A DNA stretch of 64,000 bases from Prochilodus magdalenae (taxonomy: Eukaryota > Chordata > Actinopteri > Characiformes > Prochilodontidae). Shown here piece after piece: positions 27,991 through 39,299 of the stretch. How positions within the stretch are numbered: the stretch's first letter is position 1; the number at the start of each line of letters is the position of its first letter. Below the pieces are notes generated by a model. The model did not search any database. It saw nothing but the letters and a program-made list of their open reading frames with translations, and was not told the DNA's origin. Both the position numbers and the translations under genes were made by a program. The DNA lies in NCBI GenBank assembly GCA_024036415.1, contig JAMWET010001193.1:186001-250000 (forward strand), written 5' to 3'.

Positions 27991-28093
27991 CTATGACACT
28001 CTGTACTATTTTTCTGATGGCCCACAACACCTGACTCCACCTTTACAGGACAGTATACTGTATATTGTGTTTGGGACAGTGTGTTTGGTAATA
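25501..28093. other. Spacer between hmx1 and hmx4
   Basis: This spacer holds hmx4 upstream sequence and the hmx1 3' flank. It is largely free of transposons, unlike DNA outside the cluster. Candidate enhancer space; no frame is convincing. Confidence 0.55.
27929..27988. repeat. (CA)n microsatellite in hmx1 3' flank
   Basis: About 30 uninterrupted CA units, just past the candidate poly(A) signal of hmx1. Confidence 0.96.
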
Positions 28094-28099
28094 TTTATT
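28094..28099 (-). terminator. hmx1: Candidate poly(A) signal AATAAA for hmx1
   Basis: TTTATT on the plus strand reads AATAAA on the gene's strand, 177 nt past the stop codon. It would give a short 3' UTR ending before the (CA)n tract at 27929. No downstream GU-rich element was checked. For hmx4 I see no canonical AATAAA within about 900 bp of the stop; ATTAAA variants occur near 23566 and 23680. Confidence 0.4.
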
Positions 28100-28275
28100 A
28101 TTACTCCTGCATGATGAAAACATTGCTCTATACAGTTTCCCACTAAATGAATCTCCTTTTCTACCAGTGCTCCCATTTATCCAGCACACTGTCCCGTATT
28201 ACTGAAGGTCCATGATACCTGAACGCACCTCTCCTGTTTAGTCTACTGTATAACACCCTCCCCCTTGAGTCCCCC

Positions 28276-29480
28276 TCAGACCAGCCCCGTCATCTGCGCC
28301 CTCAACACGTTCATTGAGTGCGCTAGGGACGTGAGCGGGAAGCTCACTGCGTCCGCGAGTCCGGCCACGGGCGCCGGGAAACTCTCGCGATACAACACGG
28401 GCACGCGCACGACGCGCTGAGATGCATGCGATGCAGCGGCGGCTGCAGCGGCTGCAGCTTCCAGGTCCGCGTGCAGCTGCCGCTTCCACTTGTTCCTGCG
28501 GTTCTGGAACCAGATCTTCACCTGCGTCTCGGTGAGGCGGAGCGAGGCGGCGAGGCCCGCGCGCTCCGAGCTGCTCAGGTAGCGCTTGGCGTCGAACGTG
28601 GACTCGAGCTGGAAGACCTGGCTGCGCGAGAACACCGTGCGCGTCTTCTTCCGGCGCGTCGAGCCCGCCTCGCCCGGTTCAGCGTCGGGCTCCGGTTCCG
28701 CGCGCCTCCTTCCGGGCTCCAGGGCCACCGGCGAGTCGCTGTCGCTGCACACCGAGTCCGAGTGTTCGTCCGAGCTGCGCGTGGCCTCTCTGGGACCTGA
28801 AGGAAAGCATGCATGAGAGTTAATATGTGGGGGCTGGATTCAGGTCATATGAGCAATGTGTGTTAAAAAACGTAGGGCTGATTCGAGACTGCCTGTGTGG
28901 TTTAGGCCGAGGACAGTGTGTTTGATGTCATGGCGCAGTGTGTTTGGTCACACGGGACAGCAAGTCATGTGTGAGAATGTGCAGCTTAAGCTTCACTTGG
29001 CTAGCATTCGCTTTATAGGAGAATGAATCGGATATTAGAGCTGGGCAATAGGCCAGTATAGGACATGGCCAGTATAAAATTAAATATACAGCACTCTACA
29101 AAAACGTATAAGCACCTCTAGCACACCGACAATGCACATACACACACATACAGTAAACAGTAACATGAATTTCTAGTTTAAGGTTGTTATTGTGTAAGCT
29201 AGTTTACTGAACAGCATAGCCAGATGCCCCCACCCATCACACACATGTCCTAAATTCAGTCAGAGGTACACCTGAGTCAAGTAAACCAAACTAGATACTG
29301 GATGACACATGAAACTGGACTTCCTCACAGAGAGGTTTAGTAATGATTAAATAAACACACTGATAAATGTAAAATCACACTGTGTATTTTATTATGTATA
29401 TTATTCATTTTTACCATATTGTTAAATTGTTAATACAAGTATTATGTGTTTTTTTTATTGTAATACGCTTTAAAAAAATG

Positions 29481-29524
<44 letters not shown>

Positions 29525-31612
29525 GTTTTCTGTTTTACCTTTCTTTTGGTATAAACACTACTGTACGTCAGTATTAATCACTAAAACAACATACTTTAAA
29601 GTCTTTTTTTTTTTTTTTTTTTTTTTTTTACATTGCCTTATGTTCTGCACTGTAAAAAGTGCAACCTAAAAGCTCAATTTAAAAAGTGCTTGGACTGAAA
29701 TAATTGTTCGCTCAAAGTCCTTTTTTATGATGATACTATACTTTATTTGCTTGTTACAATTTTTTTAGACAAACGAATCACGTTTGGCTATTAGGTGACG
29801 TGGCACGGTGTCTCAGGAAACGCTGGACCGAATTAAGGCCTTTAAAAACTCATGTGTTTCTTGAATGGCCTATCTACAGTATTTCCTTTTGCGCATTTAG
29901 AAACAGACATTAGACCTGATTCGCGCCTTTATTCACTCTCTCTTTTTCTCTCTCACTGTTCCACGGTTAAAGAATAGGACAGATCAGCTTAAAACCTTGA
30001 ATGACCGAAAGTGTCTCTCGCTGAGAGAACTCCTCACAAGAACTCCTTTACAAGTTTGTAGTGCACTTTTGCATTTCCACGTCCTTCTGCATTACTTGAT
30101 ATTTGCTGCTGTGAAAGATTCAACTCCACCCAACAGCTAAACAACAAACAATGGTTTGTTTGGCTTACTTACTTATCTACTTACTTACTCAATTACTTAC
30201 TTACTCACTTACTCACTCACTTACTTACTCACTCACTTACTTACTCACTCACTTACTCACACACTTACTTACTCACTTATGCATCTATCACAACAGCAGT
30301 ATGTTTGCTGAAGAGATTTGGTACCTGAGAGCTAATCGCACTCACCCACATACTTCAGATGGTTTTACACAGTGGAGCTCTAAGCCAATGTGGAAGTGCC
30401 AGGAGCGCAGCAGCGTGTCTAATAGGCATAAAAACATTCCAGTAACGTAGCGCACACCATTATCACTCTATTAATAATACCATCACCTCGCTGTGAGAGT
30501 TCGCCTCCACGCCTTCTTAAAACATCACTGCCCACCAAACGTTTGGTCAGGGAGTGATAATGGCAAATCACTTTACCACGTCACACCAGGGTTTCCCAAT
30601 CCCCACGGAGTCCTACTGTACAGCACTGCACACGCACTGTACACGCCTCTCTAGCTGAAAGTCTGTGTTCTAAAAGCTGGGTTCTGCACAGTATCTAGCG
30701 CATAATCAAGTTCAAACACACATTCACTCCTAATACATCACCACAGCATGCTGTGCTCTCCGGCCTGCTGCTTTAACACTGATTTGACTGCAGTATTTTC
30801 CCTTCTAAAGCTCAGTTCATCTTTGACCCCTTCATGAGGTTAAACTTCAGGGAGGCACTGGAAAGTGCAGGACAAGGCAAACACGATCAGTTCTGAATTT
30901 AGGCCTGCTTCGCAGTGCACACGTGACAACAACATTTAAAGATGTCCTTGTATCTGGATTTTGCGCTGGGTTCTTGTATTAAAGAGCTGTGTGTCATGAT
31001 ATACGACATGTGTGTCATATGCCCTGAATTATTCACCTATTCCTCCCCATTACATTACTATTATTATTCAGTTACTATATTAGCAGCATTTCCTTTTGAT
31101 CACTAGAAACAACTCGGCCAACACGCAGCACTTAAAACCAGAACAAACGGGGGTTTCTTAAGGCGTCCTCTCTGGCTGATAATCCGCATCATTGTTTACG
31201 GTCCAGTTATTAAATGGAGCATTCATTTAGAAGGAAAACAGACTCCAAGCTGCCGAGGCGAATATCCCACTGCTTAGTGGAATCACGGTGCCTCCATTGG
31301 GGCTTCAAAACACTGCAGTAAAACTGCAAGGAGTCGTTTCTGGGTCCTAAACAAGGATGAAGGTTTCTACTCACTCTCAGCGCGATGAAGATCACTGAGC
31401 CTCGCGGTTTGCCAGCACGCGGATTTGTTGGAGCGCGTGGCCGCTTCTTCGCGTAGATTCGCACAGCCGCCCCGGAGAACGGTCCCTCTCGCGCACCGCT
31501 CACTATCCCGGACCGACGGCTCGTCCCGCGCGGAGGCCAGAATGTTCTCGATAAAAAACGAAGACCCTCTGGGTGGCGTCGAAGTGTGTCTTTCTGGGTT
31601 TTTCTCATTCAT
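28276..31612 (-). CDS. hmx1: Homeobox transcription factor Hmx1 (two exons)
   Basis: Exon 1 coding is 31375-31612 and exon 2 coding is 28276-28796, joined across a 2578-bp GT-AG intron. The split codon is A|GT (Ser80) and the 759-nt reading frame is exact, giving 252 residues. Seen: an Eh1-like motif FFIENIL at residues 19-25, an acidic Asp/Ser/Glu-rich linker, a homeodomain at 128-187 containing [17 protein letters not shown] (Q50, N51), a tract of nine or so alanines just after it, then the HMX-type RVPVLYRES motif. Family knowledge: HMX1 is a repressor-type factor in the eye, external ear and cranial ganglia, and loss causes oculo-auricular phenotypes in mammals. I prefer the ATG at 31612 because the Eh1 motif then lies near the N-terminus as in hmx4; an in-frame ATG at 31648 would add 12 charged residues. 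It lies about 3.0 kb (stop to start) from hmx4, same strand. Confidence 0.92.
29485..29523. repeat. (TA)n repeat in hmx1 intron
   Basis: About 19 TA units. Confidence 0.95.
29603..29630. repeat. Poly-T run in hmx1 intron
   Basis: About 27 consecutive T; on the hmx1 strand it is poly-A and may mark an old retroposon end. Confidence 0.9.
30165..30278. repeat. (TTAC)/(ACTC) tetranucleotide repeat
   Basis: Alternating CTTACTTACT and ACTCACTCAC blocks, inside the hmx1 intron. The leucine/threonine-rich frame here is repeat-derived. Confidence 0.93.
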
Positions 31613-31760
31613 CTCTTTCTCTTTTCTCCCTCTCAAATCCAACTCCACTGTATGTCCAGCTGCCGTGTGCGCGCGCGCGTTTCTCTCACACGTAAAGTAA
31701 CGAGGTCTGGACCCTCCGCACGAGCATGTCTTTCAGCGGAGCTCGAGCACAGCAACGCCG
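31380..31760. other. CpG-rich island at hmx1 exon 1
   Basis: CpG-dense sequence covers exon 1 and the bases just upstream, with a CG-alternating run near 31670. It stands out from AT-rich flanks and fits the promoter end of a developmental regulator. A second CpG-dense block covers exon 2 at 28290-28790. Confidence 0.55.
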
Positions 31761-32043
31761 CGGGAGTCTGGAGGAAACCCGAAATCGAGTCAAACGGTTA
31801 AACGAGATGAGGGCATTTCTGCTACTGGACGAGCACAAAATGGCGAATGGGGTTTTGCCTGCTGAAGAAAGGGGGCATTGGTGGCCGCGAATTGCCCCCC
31901 TGTGTGTGTGTGTGTTTGACAGTGCCTGAGGGTCGGAGGAAACCCTGGCACTGAACGATTTATTTGGGTCAATTAGGGAGCGAATCAAAATCCACACAAC
32001 AGCGAGTGTAGGGGCGTTCTGGTTTTCCCACCCGTTTTCATAC

Positions 32044-32163
32044 AAGCCACACCCCCTCTGCGCTACGATTCGATGGACCGCTTGTAAGCATGAGTTGATA
32101 ACCAATTCTAGCACAGGAGTGCAGAGGCTTTCAACCAATGACAGCGCAGAGGGGGTGCGGCTT
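32044..32163. promoter_or_regulatory. Upstream hmx1 element: inverted CACCC repeats with CCAAT boxes
   Basis: Two 21-bp arms, 32044-32064 and 32143-32163, are inverted copies with 20 of 21 matches. Each carries a CACCCCC core of the KLF/Sp type followed by TCTGCGCT. Between them are CCAAT boxes at 32102-32106 and 32135-32139. A further ATTGG lies at 32269-32273. The block is about 430-550 bp upstream of the hmx1 start codon. Regulatory role is inferred from position and motif type. Confidence 0.45.
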
Positions 32164-32299
32164 TACCGAATATGGGTGGGGAGGAAAACACAAACAACGT
32201 TCGACCAGACGGTCTTCTGGTAACACGTGAGTGACGGAACTCTCGCGGAACAGGATTCTCAAACGCCCATTGGCTGGAGGAGTCATTACGTCGACAAAA

Positions 32300-34020
32300 A
32301 GAGAACTCGGTGTTTTGTGGCTCGGTTTTGGGCCTGTGGTCGATTGAATCCTAATAAAATATTAAATCAATATGAAACACGTTCAAAAACATTTAACTTT
32401 ATCTTTTATTACCACAAAAAATAGAAATTTAACACAAACTAACGAACTCTTCTGGGCACAGTCGCTGACTCATTAAACTAAACTCAATCTGAGTTCTCAA
32501 ATTAAACCTGAAGTAGGTTAAAGGTCATGTTTTGCTATTAAAACTCCTCCCTTCTTGCTTCACTTATTCTTTAAATAAATATACACGTAATGTCATGTGA
32601 CGTTTGCTTACAGAGTTTGCTGTCATGTCTGAAGTCGTCAGCTGCGGTTCGTCTAATTTAGGCTAAATCCTAGAAATGATTGCTCGTTAGAAGTACATTC
32701 ATGCCCAGGGTTTAGTATGAACTGATAATAGACCTGCCCCATTATCTATATGCTAAACGTGACCACAGCCGGACAGCGGGCGTACAACATAGGACGTTAC
32801 ATTATATATCTAAATTATTTAACCGGAGATTCAGAACCCCTGAATTAGACTATTTAATATATAATATATACTATTTAAAGGATGATCACGACATAGTGAC
32901 TGAAAATGAATCCTACTGGCGGCTGTGTTTGCTTATCTGGCGGATGTGCTTGATGTTTACTGCGCCGGCAGCGCTGATAATATGGCCAGCTAAAGATTTC
33001 AACTTTATCGTCTCCCTTGTTTACATTGTATTCTACTGAACACTGATTAGATATACCTGAAATGGCCGAAAAATGTAAAAAAAAAAAAAAAAAAAAAAAG
33101 TGAAGAAGGTGAACAGAGGGCTGTTCGAGGTCGTGTATGGAGTGTGTTTAAAATGAAGTTGATAATAATAACTGGATGATTCTCAAAAGCTCAAACAACA
33201 AATCACTCCACAGCCCGACAGTAGTGCGCTGTCAGCGGTAAATACATGGCGAGACCGGTAAGGGTTTGTGTGCTGTAACGGAGATGTGTCTGGTGTTGAG
33301 CCGTTTTCAGGATTATTTCTGTACTTAACACAGCAGAAACATTTCTCACAACTTTCTAAAGCAGAGCGAATATTCAGTTAAATTCCGGAAAAATATCGGA
33401 ATCTGCCTTACACATGTCCTGTGTGTATTCTTGGTCTGAGAGTGAATTTGTCGCGATACGTTCAGCTCACTTTTCCTCTAAACTACAGCCTGTGGTGAAC
33501 TGGGACAGTGTCCAGCAGTGAACTGTATTTGATATTGTAAACCAGTTTTGTTTAAGACTTTACAAGTCCGGGGAAAAACTTCAGTGTTTACTTATATTAG
33601 TCATATCGAGGTTAAACATGTCTGTGCCTTTTCTCTATCTTTCTTTAAACTTATCTTTCTATCTATAGCCTTTATAGCAATGTTATATACATAGCTTATT
33701 TTGCCTGCCCAAATACGAATCATTCTCTTTGTCTTTTTTCTTGTCATTTTTAAACGTCACATGACCAGAACTGTTACCGACCCCTCCATCATGAGGACAT
33801 GACTGAATATAAAAGAAGAGTAAGACGCTGCACGATGAAGCTGTACTGAAGCTGCAGGAGCCGCACACGTCAAAACCTCATATGTATTAAAGTTAAAAGT
33901 TATCAGTAATATCAGTAATATTTAATATCTCTTTAGTAACGGTTCAGCTACATATATGTGCGTCTATTGCTGCAGAATAAATATTGATATGAAACAAAAC
34001 GCTTATTTTTATCTAGCATT
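32300..34020. other. Upstream flank of hmx1
   Basis: No gene seen. CpG frequency falls quickly after about 32300. Contains only the poly-A run at 33077. Confidence 0.5.
33077..33099. repeat. Poly-A run
   Basis: About 22 consecutive A, no recognisable retroposon upstream. Confidence 0.9.
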
Positions 34021-34027
34021 TATCGTC

Positions 34028-34082
<55 letters not shown>
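34028..34082. repeat. (TTA)n microsatellite
   Basis: About 18 TTA units followed by TTG units. Confidence 0.95.
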
Positions 34083-34369
34083 GTCGTTGTTGTTGTTTGC
34101 ATTTTGCAAAAATAAACACTTATAACAAAGACTTTGCAAGCACATGCACTGCAGAAGTGAGCTGCTAATGTCTAATTCTGTGTTTGAACATATAGGCTGG
34201 AAAACCGTACACGGCTCCATCTCCGATATGCACAGGAACTATTTGGTTCCTGGAAGCTGATCAGTGAAGCTCAGGTCCAGTCTGGCTGCTGCACTGTTAC
34301 TCTGCTTTGTAATCTAAATCCATCTCTGCAGATGAGGCTGAAGCAGACCTGTAATCTCACTGTGTCCTA

Positions 34370-34600
34370 ATCCCAGAGTGATGATTTGCTGGGCTATCGA
34401 TACCGGGTGCTCTCCCTGTCACAGCACACATGAGCACCGTAGGCCTGAACACATAAGCAGAAAGAGTCCATTGTGCTGGAGGCGAGCCAGGCCCTAGATC
34501 ACACCTCTGAATGCACCACTGTTTATTAGCCATGGCAGCGGTAGATCAAAACTGGCCCAGTTTGGACTAGTTGGCATTCAGATTATAAATAGTGGTGCGC
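34370..34600. promoter_or_regulatory. Candidate conserved non-coding element, 5' side of hmx1
   Basis: Balanced-composition, repeat-free stretch with GCTATCGATACC, TGTTTATTAGCCATGG and CAGATTATAAATAG. About 2.8 kb upstream of hmx1 exon 1. Confidence 0.22.
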
Positions 34601-35139
34601 TCAGGTGGGCTTCGTACCTAGCACGATGCTCTCCTCTACCTGCAAGGCCTTTCTTTTTCCATACTCAGCTTTGTTTTTAGGGTTTTTAGCGCTGGGCTCT
34701 GCAGCCATCACAGCGGACGTCCAATTTACAGTTTAATCTTCCTAAATATTTACTTACTGGACGGCGTACACAGAGCTGCGTTCTGTTAGCTGCAGAAGCT
34801 CGGCTTTATTTGACACTCAGTTGCTGAACTCGGATATATAATGTGTTTTTGCTCAGTGGGTTAGCAGTAGATCACACATGAGGAATGTCCTTGCGTGTGT
34901 TTTTCCTCACTTTTCTTTCTCCCCGTGGTGGTGGAGTGTGTGTGTGTGGGAGAGAGAGAGAGATTACTTAGCTCATATTTCTGTGTGTATATCGGTGCTC
35001 TCTCTGGTATGGCACCTACTCCGACCCCTGGATGAGAGGGCAGACTGCCCCTGGCCTCGTGGGCATGTAGCCCTGGCTGATCTTTATCCAGACTGGCATG
35101 GCCTTTTCACACTGCCGACCAGTGTTCAGACCTTTTCAG

Positions 35140-35141
<2 letters not shown>

Positions 35142-35189
<48 letters not shown>

Positions 35190-35216
35190 CTCTCTCTCTC
35201 TCTCTCCCTCTCTCTT
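35142..35216. repeat. (CT)n microsatellite
   Basis: Long CT tract with a few interruptions, at the start of a 500-bp pyrimidine-rich region. Confidence 0.95.
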
Positions 35217-35439
35217 TCTTTGCCTGTCTTTCCTCTTTGACCCATTTCACCCCCACCCCTTCCCGTCTGCCTTTTTTCCTTCATGCTGTTTGAACTCTGG
35301 CCCTCACTCTCATCCTCCATTTGCCCTCTCTCACTTCAAGTAGTTTACTGAGATCTGCATCTGAGTTCAGTGAAAGGTTTATCGACTTTAAGCAGCAGCG
35401 GACTAAAAACAGGTACACCGAGCCTGCACTGCAGAAACT

Positions 35440-35660
35440 CTACTCCTCTCTTCTCTTCTCTTCTCTTCTCTTCTCTTCTCTTCTCTTCTCTTCTCTTCTC
35501 TTCTCTTCTCTTCTCTTCTCTTCTCTTCTCTTCTCTTCTCTTCTCTTCTCTTCTCTTCTCTTCTTGTCACTCCTCCCCTCTCTTCTTTTTCTTCTTATTT
35601 TCTCTCTTATTTTCCTTTTCTTTTTTCTTCTCTGCTCTATCCTCTTCTCCTTTCTTCTCT
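35440..35660. repeat. (TCTTC)n pentanucleotide repeat
   Basis: About 24 regular TTCTC units at 35443-35564, then degenerate CTT-rich sequence to 35660. Such tracts can form triplex (H-DNA). Confidence 0.96.
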
Positions 35661-37171
35661 CAATGGGGTAGTTTCTAGGAACACACTGAATACAGTATTA
35701 AAACTAAAGCGTATGATGGCAGTCTGGCACATGACCCAGTTCACCATCTCTCAGTCCTTGCTCACCTAGTGACATCTAAGGATAGATAGAGAGAGAAATT
35801 GACAGATAGAGAGTGAGAGAGAGAGAAAAGATGTATAATAATCACTGCTGGTGCACTATATAATATCTGCCTATAATGTGTGACCTGGTCGGAACAGCAT
35901 GCACCTCCTTTGTGGTAGTTGTATTTGGTTTTACTGCTTTCAGACCAATTTATTCTTTTCAGATACAGTTAATAAGCACTGCAGTTAACACAGCCTGTGT
36001 CTTTACTCCTCACAAGTTCTGATTTTAACCACTGTTACTAGTACTCATAACAGCTAGTCACGGACACTTTCTATACATGTTTGATTTCCTGTTATTATGA
36101 AGAGATACACTGAATGATGTTGGAAACACTGCACCATCTGTTGGTGAAGCTATAGTACTGCGGATAAGTTCATTTTAGGACTCTCGCTCCAAAAACATGG
36201 CTGGACCCAAAACAACCACTATTCTTACATACACCTATTGAGTCAACTGTAATTTTAATGATGCTAATGTTTGGTTCCTGTCACCAGCACTGTGATCAAT
36301 ATTGACTTAATAAGTTTTAAAAACTCGTTTTAACTTAAACCACTTTACTAAATGTGTGGTTAAAAGCAAGTGCCTGGACAATGCTCTAGAGTGGTATTAT
36401 AGACCTGTTCCCATCTGATGCACTTATTCACCAGCATTTGTTCTCATTCAAAAGACTTCAGTGCAGAATGTAGGGCTGCCCAAATTACAGCACATGGAGT
36501 GTAGTAGACTACGTCTCGGCCACTCCTCAAAAAGCAGAAGATTATTCACCAATGAAGGCGGTTAAATGAATGCCGCTCCATCCAGTCATTGATGTTACTC
36601 TGCTTACTAGTGCGTAACACACCCTAGGCTGTAGGGAGGCCGCCAGAGCATCTTAGCTTAGCCGTGTGGAGTGAAGTGTGTGCGCCAGCCCTGAATAATA
36701 CAGCCTCTGTGATGAAGTGAGAGTCGACTCCCATTGAAAGCATTAGAACCCCTTAACTTCCATGCGCAGACTGTGCGACGCCGGTGCAGGAGAATAAGAC
36801 GAGCCTTTAATTGAATGTAAGCTCCTGTCTTGGCTCTGTACAAACGTGTAGTAACCTTTTACATGGGCGGTTGTGCATCAGGTACTGCTGACAGTCCAAA
36901 TAGACTGAGTGACTGACCTATTTGTAATGTGCTTCAAAGCTTCAACATTGTTCTTTGGATGTGTCTTTGTGTGAAATTTGCTTGCTATTTGATTCACAAT
37001 GCTTTAATGACTGTAGACTGTAATGTGGTGAACTTTGGGGCATAATACATTCGAATAAACAAAGCTGTTCTTTGGCATAGTGCCACAGAAGAACTTCTTT
37101 CGCTTGCCTTTCGATGGATGAGTATGAACCTATTAAGAGTAGTTCTAATGATTTTTCAAAATGCCTACATA
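35661..37171. other. Intergenic DNA
   Basis: GATA/GA-rich short tract near 35785-35830. A mixed-composition block at about 36480-36850 is repeat-free and could be regulatory. No gene recognised. Confidence 0.45.
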
Positions 37172-37778
37172 CACAATATGGACACAAGTATTGGAATATC
37201 TATACATTACACCTATATGAGCTTTTATGACATCCCATTCTAAACTCACAGGCATGTAGCTATAGCAGTTTCTATATATTGCACGCTATTGGACGTTTTC
37301 TACAAGAGTCATCTGTGAGTCAGTGGGTGAGTTTTGCCAATTCATCTAGAAGAGCATTTGTGAGATCAGTGGGCTCTGTGTGGGCCTTTCAAGTTCTAAC
37401 CAAGCTTTTATGGACTTTGCTTTGTGTGCTGGAGCACAGTCAGAAAAAGGCCTTCCATGAACCATTCCCGAAAAGTTGGAAGCATACAAGTTTCCAAAAT
37501 GTCATGCTGTGCTAAAACATTAAGATTGTGTTGTTGTGTTGTTTTTATAACACCACTCTCAGCTGATCATGGAATATCTAGGAGAGAAGACATTTCAAGA
37601 CTTGTTGCAATAGTGGGATCCTATTACAGTACCACACACGAATTTAGAATTTACCCATTCTTTCACAAATGTGTGTAAAGACAGACTGCAATGATTTTGT
37701 AATGTGGCAGTGGGACTGAATGAAACGTTTGTATTAAGTGATTAAGAGTTAAATTCAATACCTTTTGTTCATATAGTG
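37172..37778 (-). mobile_element. Tc1/mariner deletion derivative, TA-flanked
   Basis: The ends CACAATATGGACACAAGTAT and (minus) CACTATATGAACAAAAGGTA are inverted repeats flanked by TA at 37170 and 37779. The 607-bp body keeps pieces collinear with the 6539 element, for example TTTGCTTTGTGTGCTGGAGC versus TTGCTTTGTGCACTGGAGCC, but most of the transposase region is deleted. It has no coding capacity. Confidence 0.8.
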
Positions 37779-38882
37779 TAATTCAATCATTAAAATTTTA
37801 ACAAAGTTATTTGAATTGGTTTGATGTAAAATGGTACATTGTAGAGGCGGATTTCTTTACAGTGTTGATGTAAGCAATTTATTTTCTTACCTAAGTGAAC
37901 CCATGCATATCTTCTGAATTTTATAAGTGACAATGAAAATAGCGATGATACAAAGATACATTTATTATAGTTGTAAAAATGCAAAAGCTATCAGACAACT
38001 CAGAGATCAGAGAGTATATCCAGTTACAGCATAATACTTTCAATAGTGTGCAATAGCTTCCTGTAATGAAGCTTTAAGTAACATTAAATGTTTCAGACAT
38101 CTGGATCTTATCTCCACCACTGTGAACAGTTCTGGGTTGGAAAGTTTTGAAAGGTTCTCTAGAATCAACTATTTTACATCAGTCCACTCCGAATGACTGT
38201 TTGTATTTTAACTATTTAATGATGCAGAATTTTTTGAACAATCTTTGAAAGAATCCTCGTTAAAGCTTGAAGAACCTCTGCATAGAGTTGAGGTTTGGTT
38301 CTTTAGGTTTAAGAGTATAAAAATGGTAATAATCATGCTCTCTTTTTAAAGGGAAACGTAGTTATTATCAAAGAGTTAGCTTTGCGTGTGCATTGCTGCA
38401 TGGCCATATCTAGTATTCATCATTATTAACATAGGCCGATTACTGGCTGACCTCAGTGTATGTGTAGTACAGTGGCCTGTATGCCTGGCTGCACTTTGTT
38501 GGATATATGGTATGTCCAGTGTTTGTGTGCAGACAGAAGTTCAGTCAGATGTGACGTCTCTGGGATCATTAAGGGCTATGTGCACTTTCGTATCCGAGTC
38601 TGCAGCTGGGGTCAGGGTCACACCGCTACACTGTAGCTCTGTTTTGGAGACCCCTGCCTTTAGTGATCCATCCTCAACTGCACTGACCCAAGATATGCCG
38701 AGGTCCAGACATCTGTTCACGCTGTTTAGAACCTCGGTCAGGATGAACGCCCTCAGGGTCACTTTAGTCTCTGCTGTCAAAACTCTATGATCAGTATTAC
38801 TGGTAGTGCTTTTTCTTTGTGTAGTTTTTAGTTGTTATAACTGTAGAGGGTCCCGTCCAAATCAATAACTTATAGAGTACAT
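37779..38882. other. Intergenic DNA with a GC-richer patch
   Basis: At 38541-38790 both strands are open for 79 or more codons and base composition is less AT-rich than around it. I do not recognise either translation. Confidence 0.4.
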
Positions 38883-38959
38883 TATATACAGTTATACAGT
38901 ACATTATAGGCAGATGTGTTAGAGCGATCTAGCTATAATGTACTGTATAACTGTATATA
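38883..38959. repeat. Perfect hairpin, 27-bp arms, 23-nt loop
   Basis: The arm starting TATATACAGTTATACAGTAC at 38883-38909 is exactly complementary to 38933-38959. The loop begins GCAGATGTGTTAGAGCG. Total length is 77 nt. It could be a small MITE, a recent foldback duplication, or a stem-loop RNA; nothing here decides which. Confidence 0.85.
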
Positions 38960-39212
38960 CGGAGTGAATTTTTTTTTTTTATCAGTTTTGCAAAAGCTAT
39001 TATACCTTATTGTTGGAATAAGGCAGGTTTATCAGGGGACTAGAGGGGGTCTCACTGAAATATAAAGATTGTTTCAAATGTTTCAGTACTGTACTATCTA
39101 CTCCCCAGCCATACAGTCCATATACAAAAGCCAAAACTGTGGTGCCACAAAAACAATGCATTATATCAATTTATGGTAATATCAAAAAGATCGGCCACCA
39201 CTGATCAAGAGA

Positions 39213-39215
<3 letters not shown>

Positions 39216-39297
<82 letters not shown>

Positions 39298-39299
39298 TA
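39216..39299. repeat. (AT)n microsatellite
   Basis: About 38 AT units with one ACAT interruption near the end. Confidence 0.96.

Larger units (their letters stand above)
28797..31374 (-). other. hmx1: hmx1 intron, 2578 bp
   Basis: The donor on the minus strand is GAGA|GTGAGT with GT at 31374-31373; the acceptor TTTCCTTCAG ends at 28797. The intron contains a TA dinucleotide repeat (29485-29523), a poly-T run (29603-29630), a degenerate fragment starting GCACTGTAAAAAGTGC that resembles one end of the 14011 MITE, and a TTAC-type tetranucleotide repeat (30165-30275). No other coding exon is evident inside it. Confidence 0.85.

Noticed and set aside
28426..28816. Plus-strand frames over hmx1 exon 2
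   Set aside because: Antisense shadows of the homeodomain exon.
29382..29669. 95-codon frame in the hmx1 intron
   Set aside because: Contains TA and poly-T simple repeats and no domain.
31210..31608. Minus-strand frame of 132 codons at hmx1 exon 1
   Set aside because: It is an alternative frame of exon 1 running into the intron; the true frame carries the Eh1 motif and joins exon 2 exactly.
34878..35343. Serine/leucine-run frames
   Set aside because: Produced by the (CT)n tract.
35321..35678. Leucine/serine-rich frames of over 100 codons
   Set aside because: Produced by the (TCTTC)n repeat.
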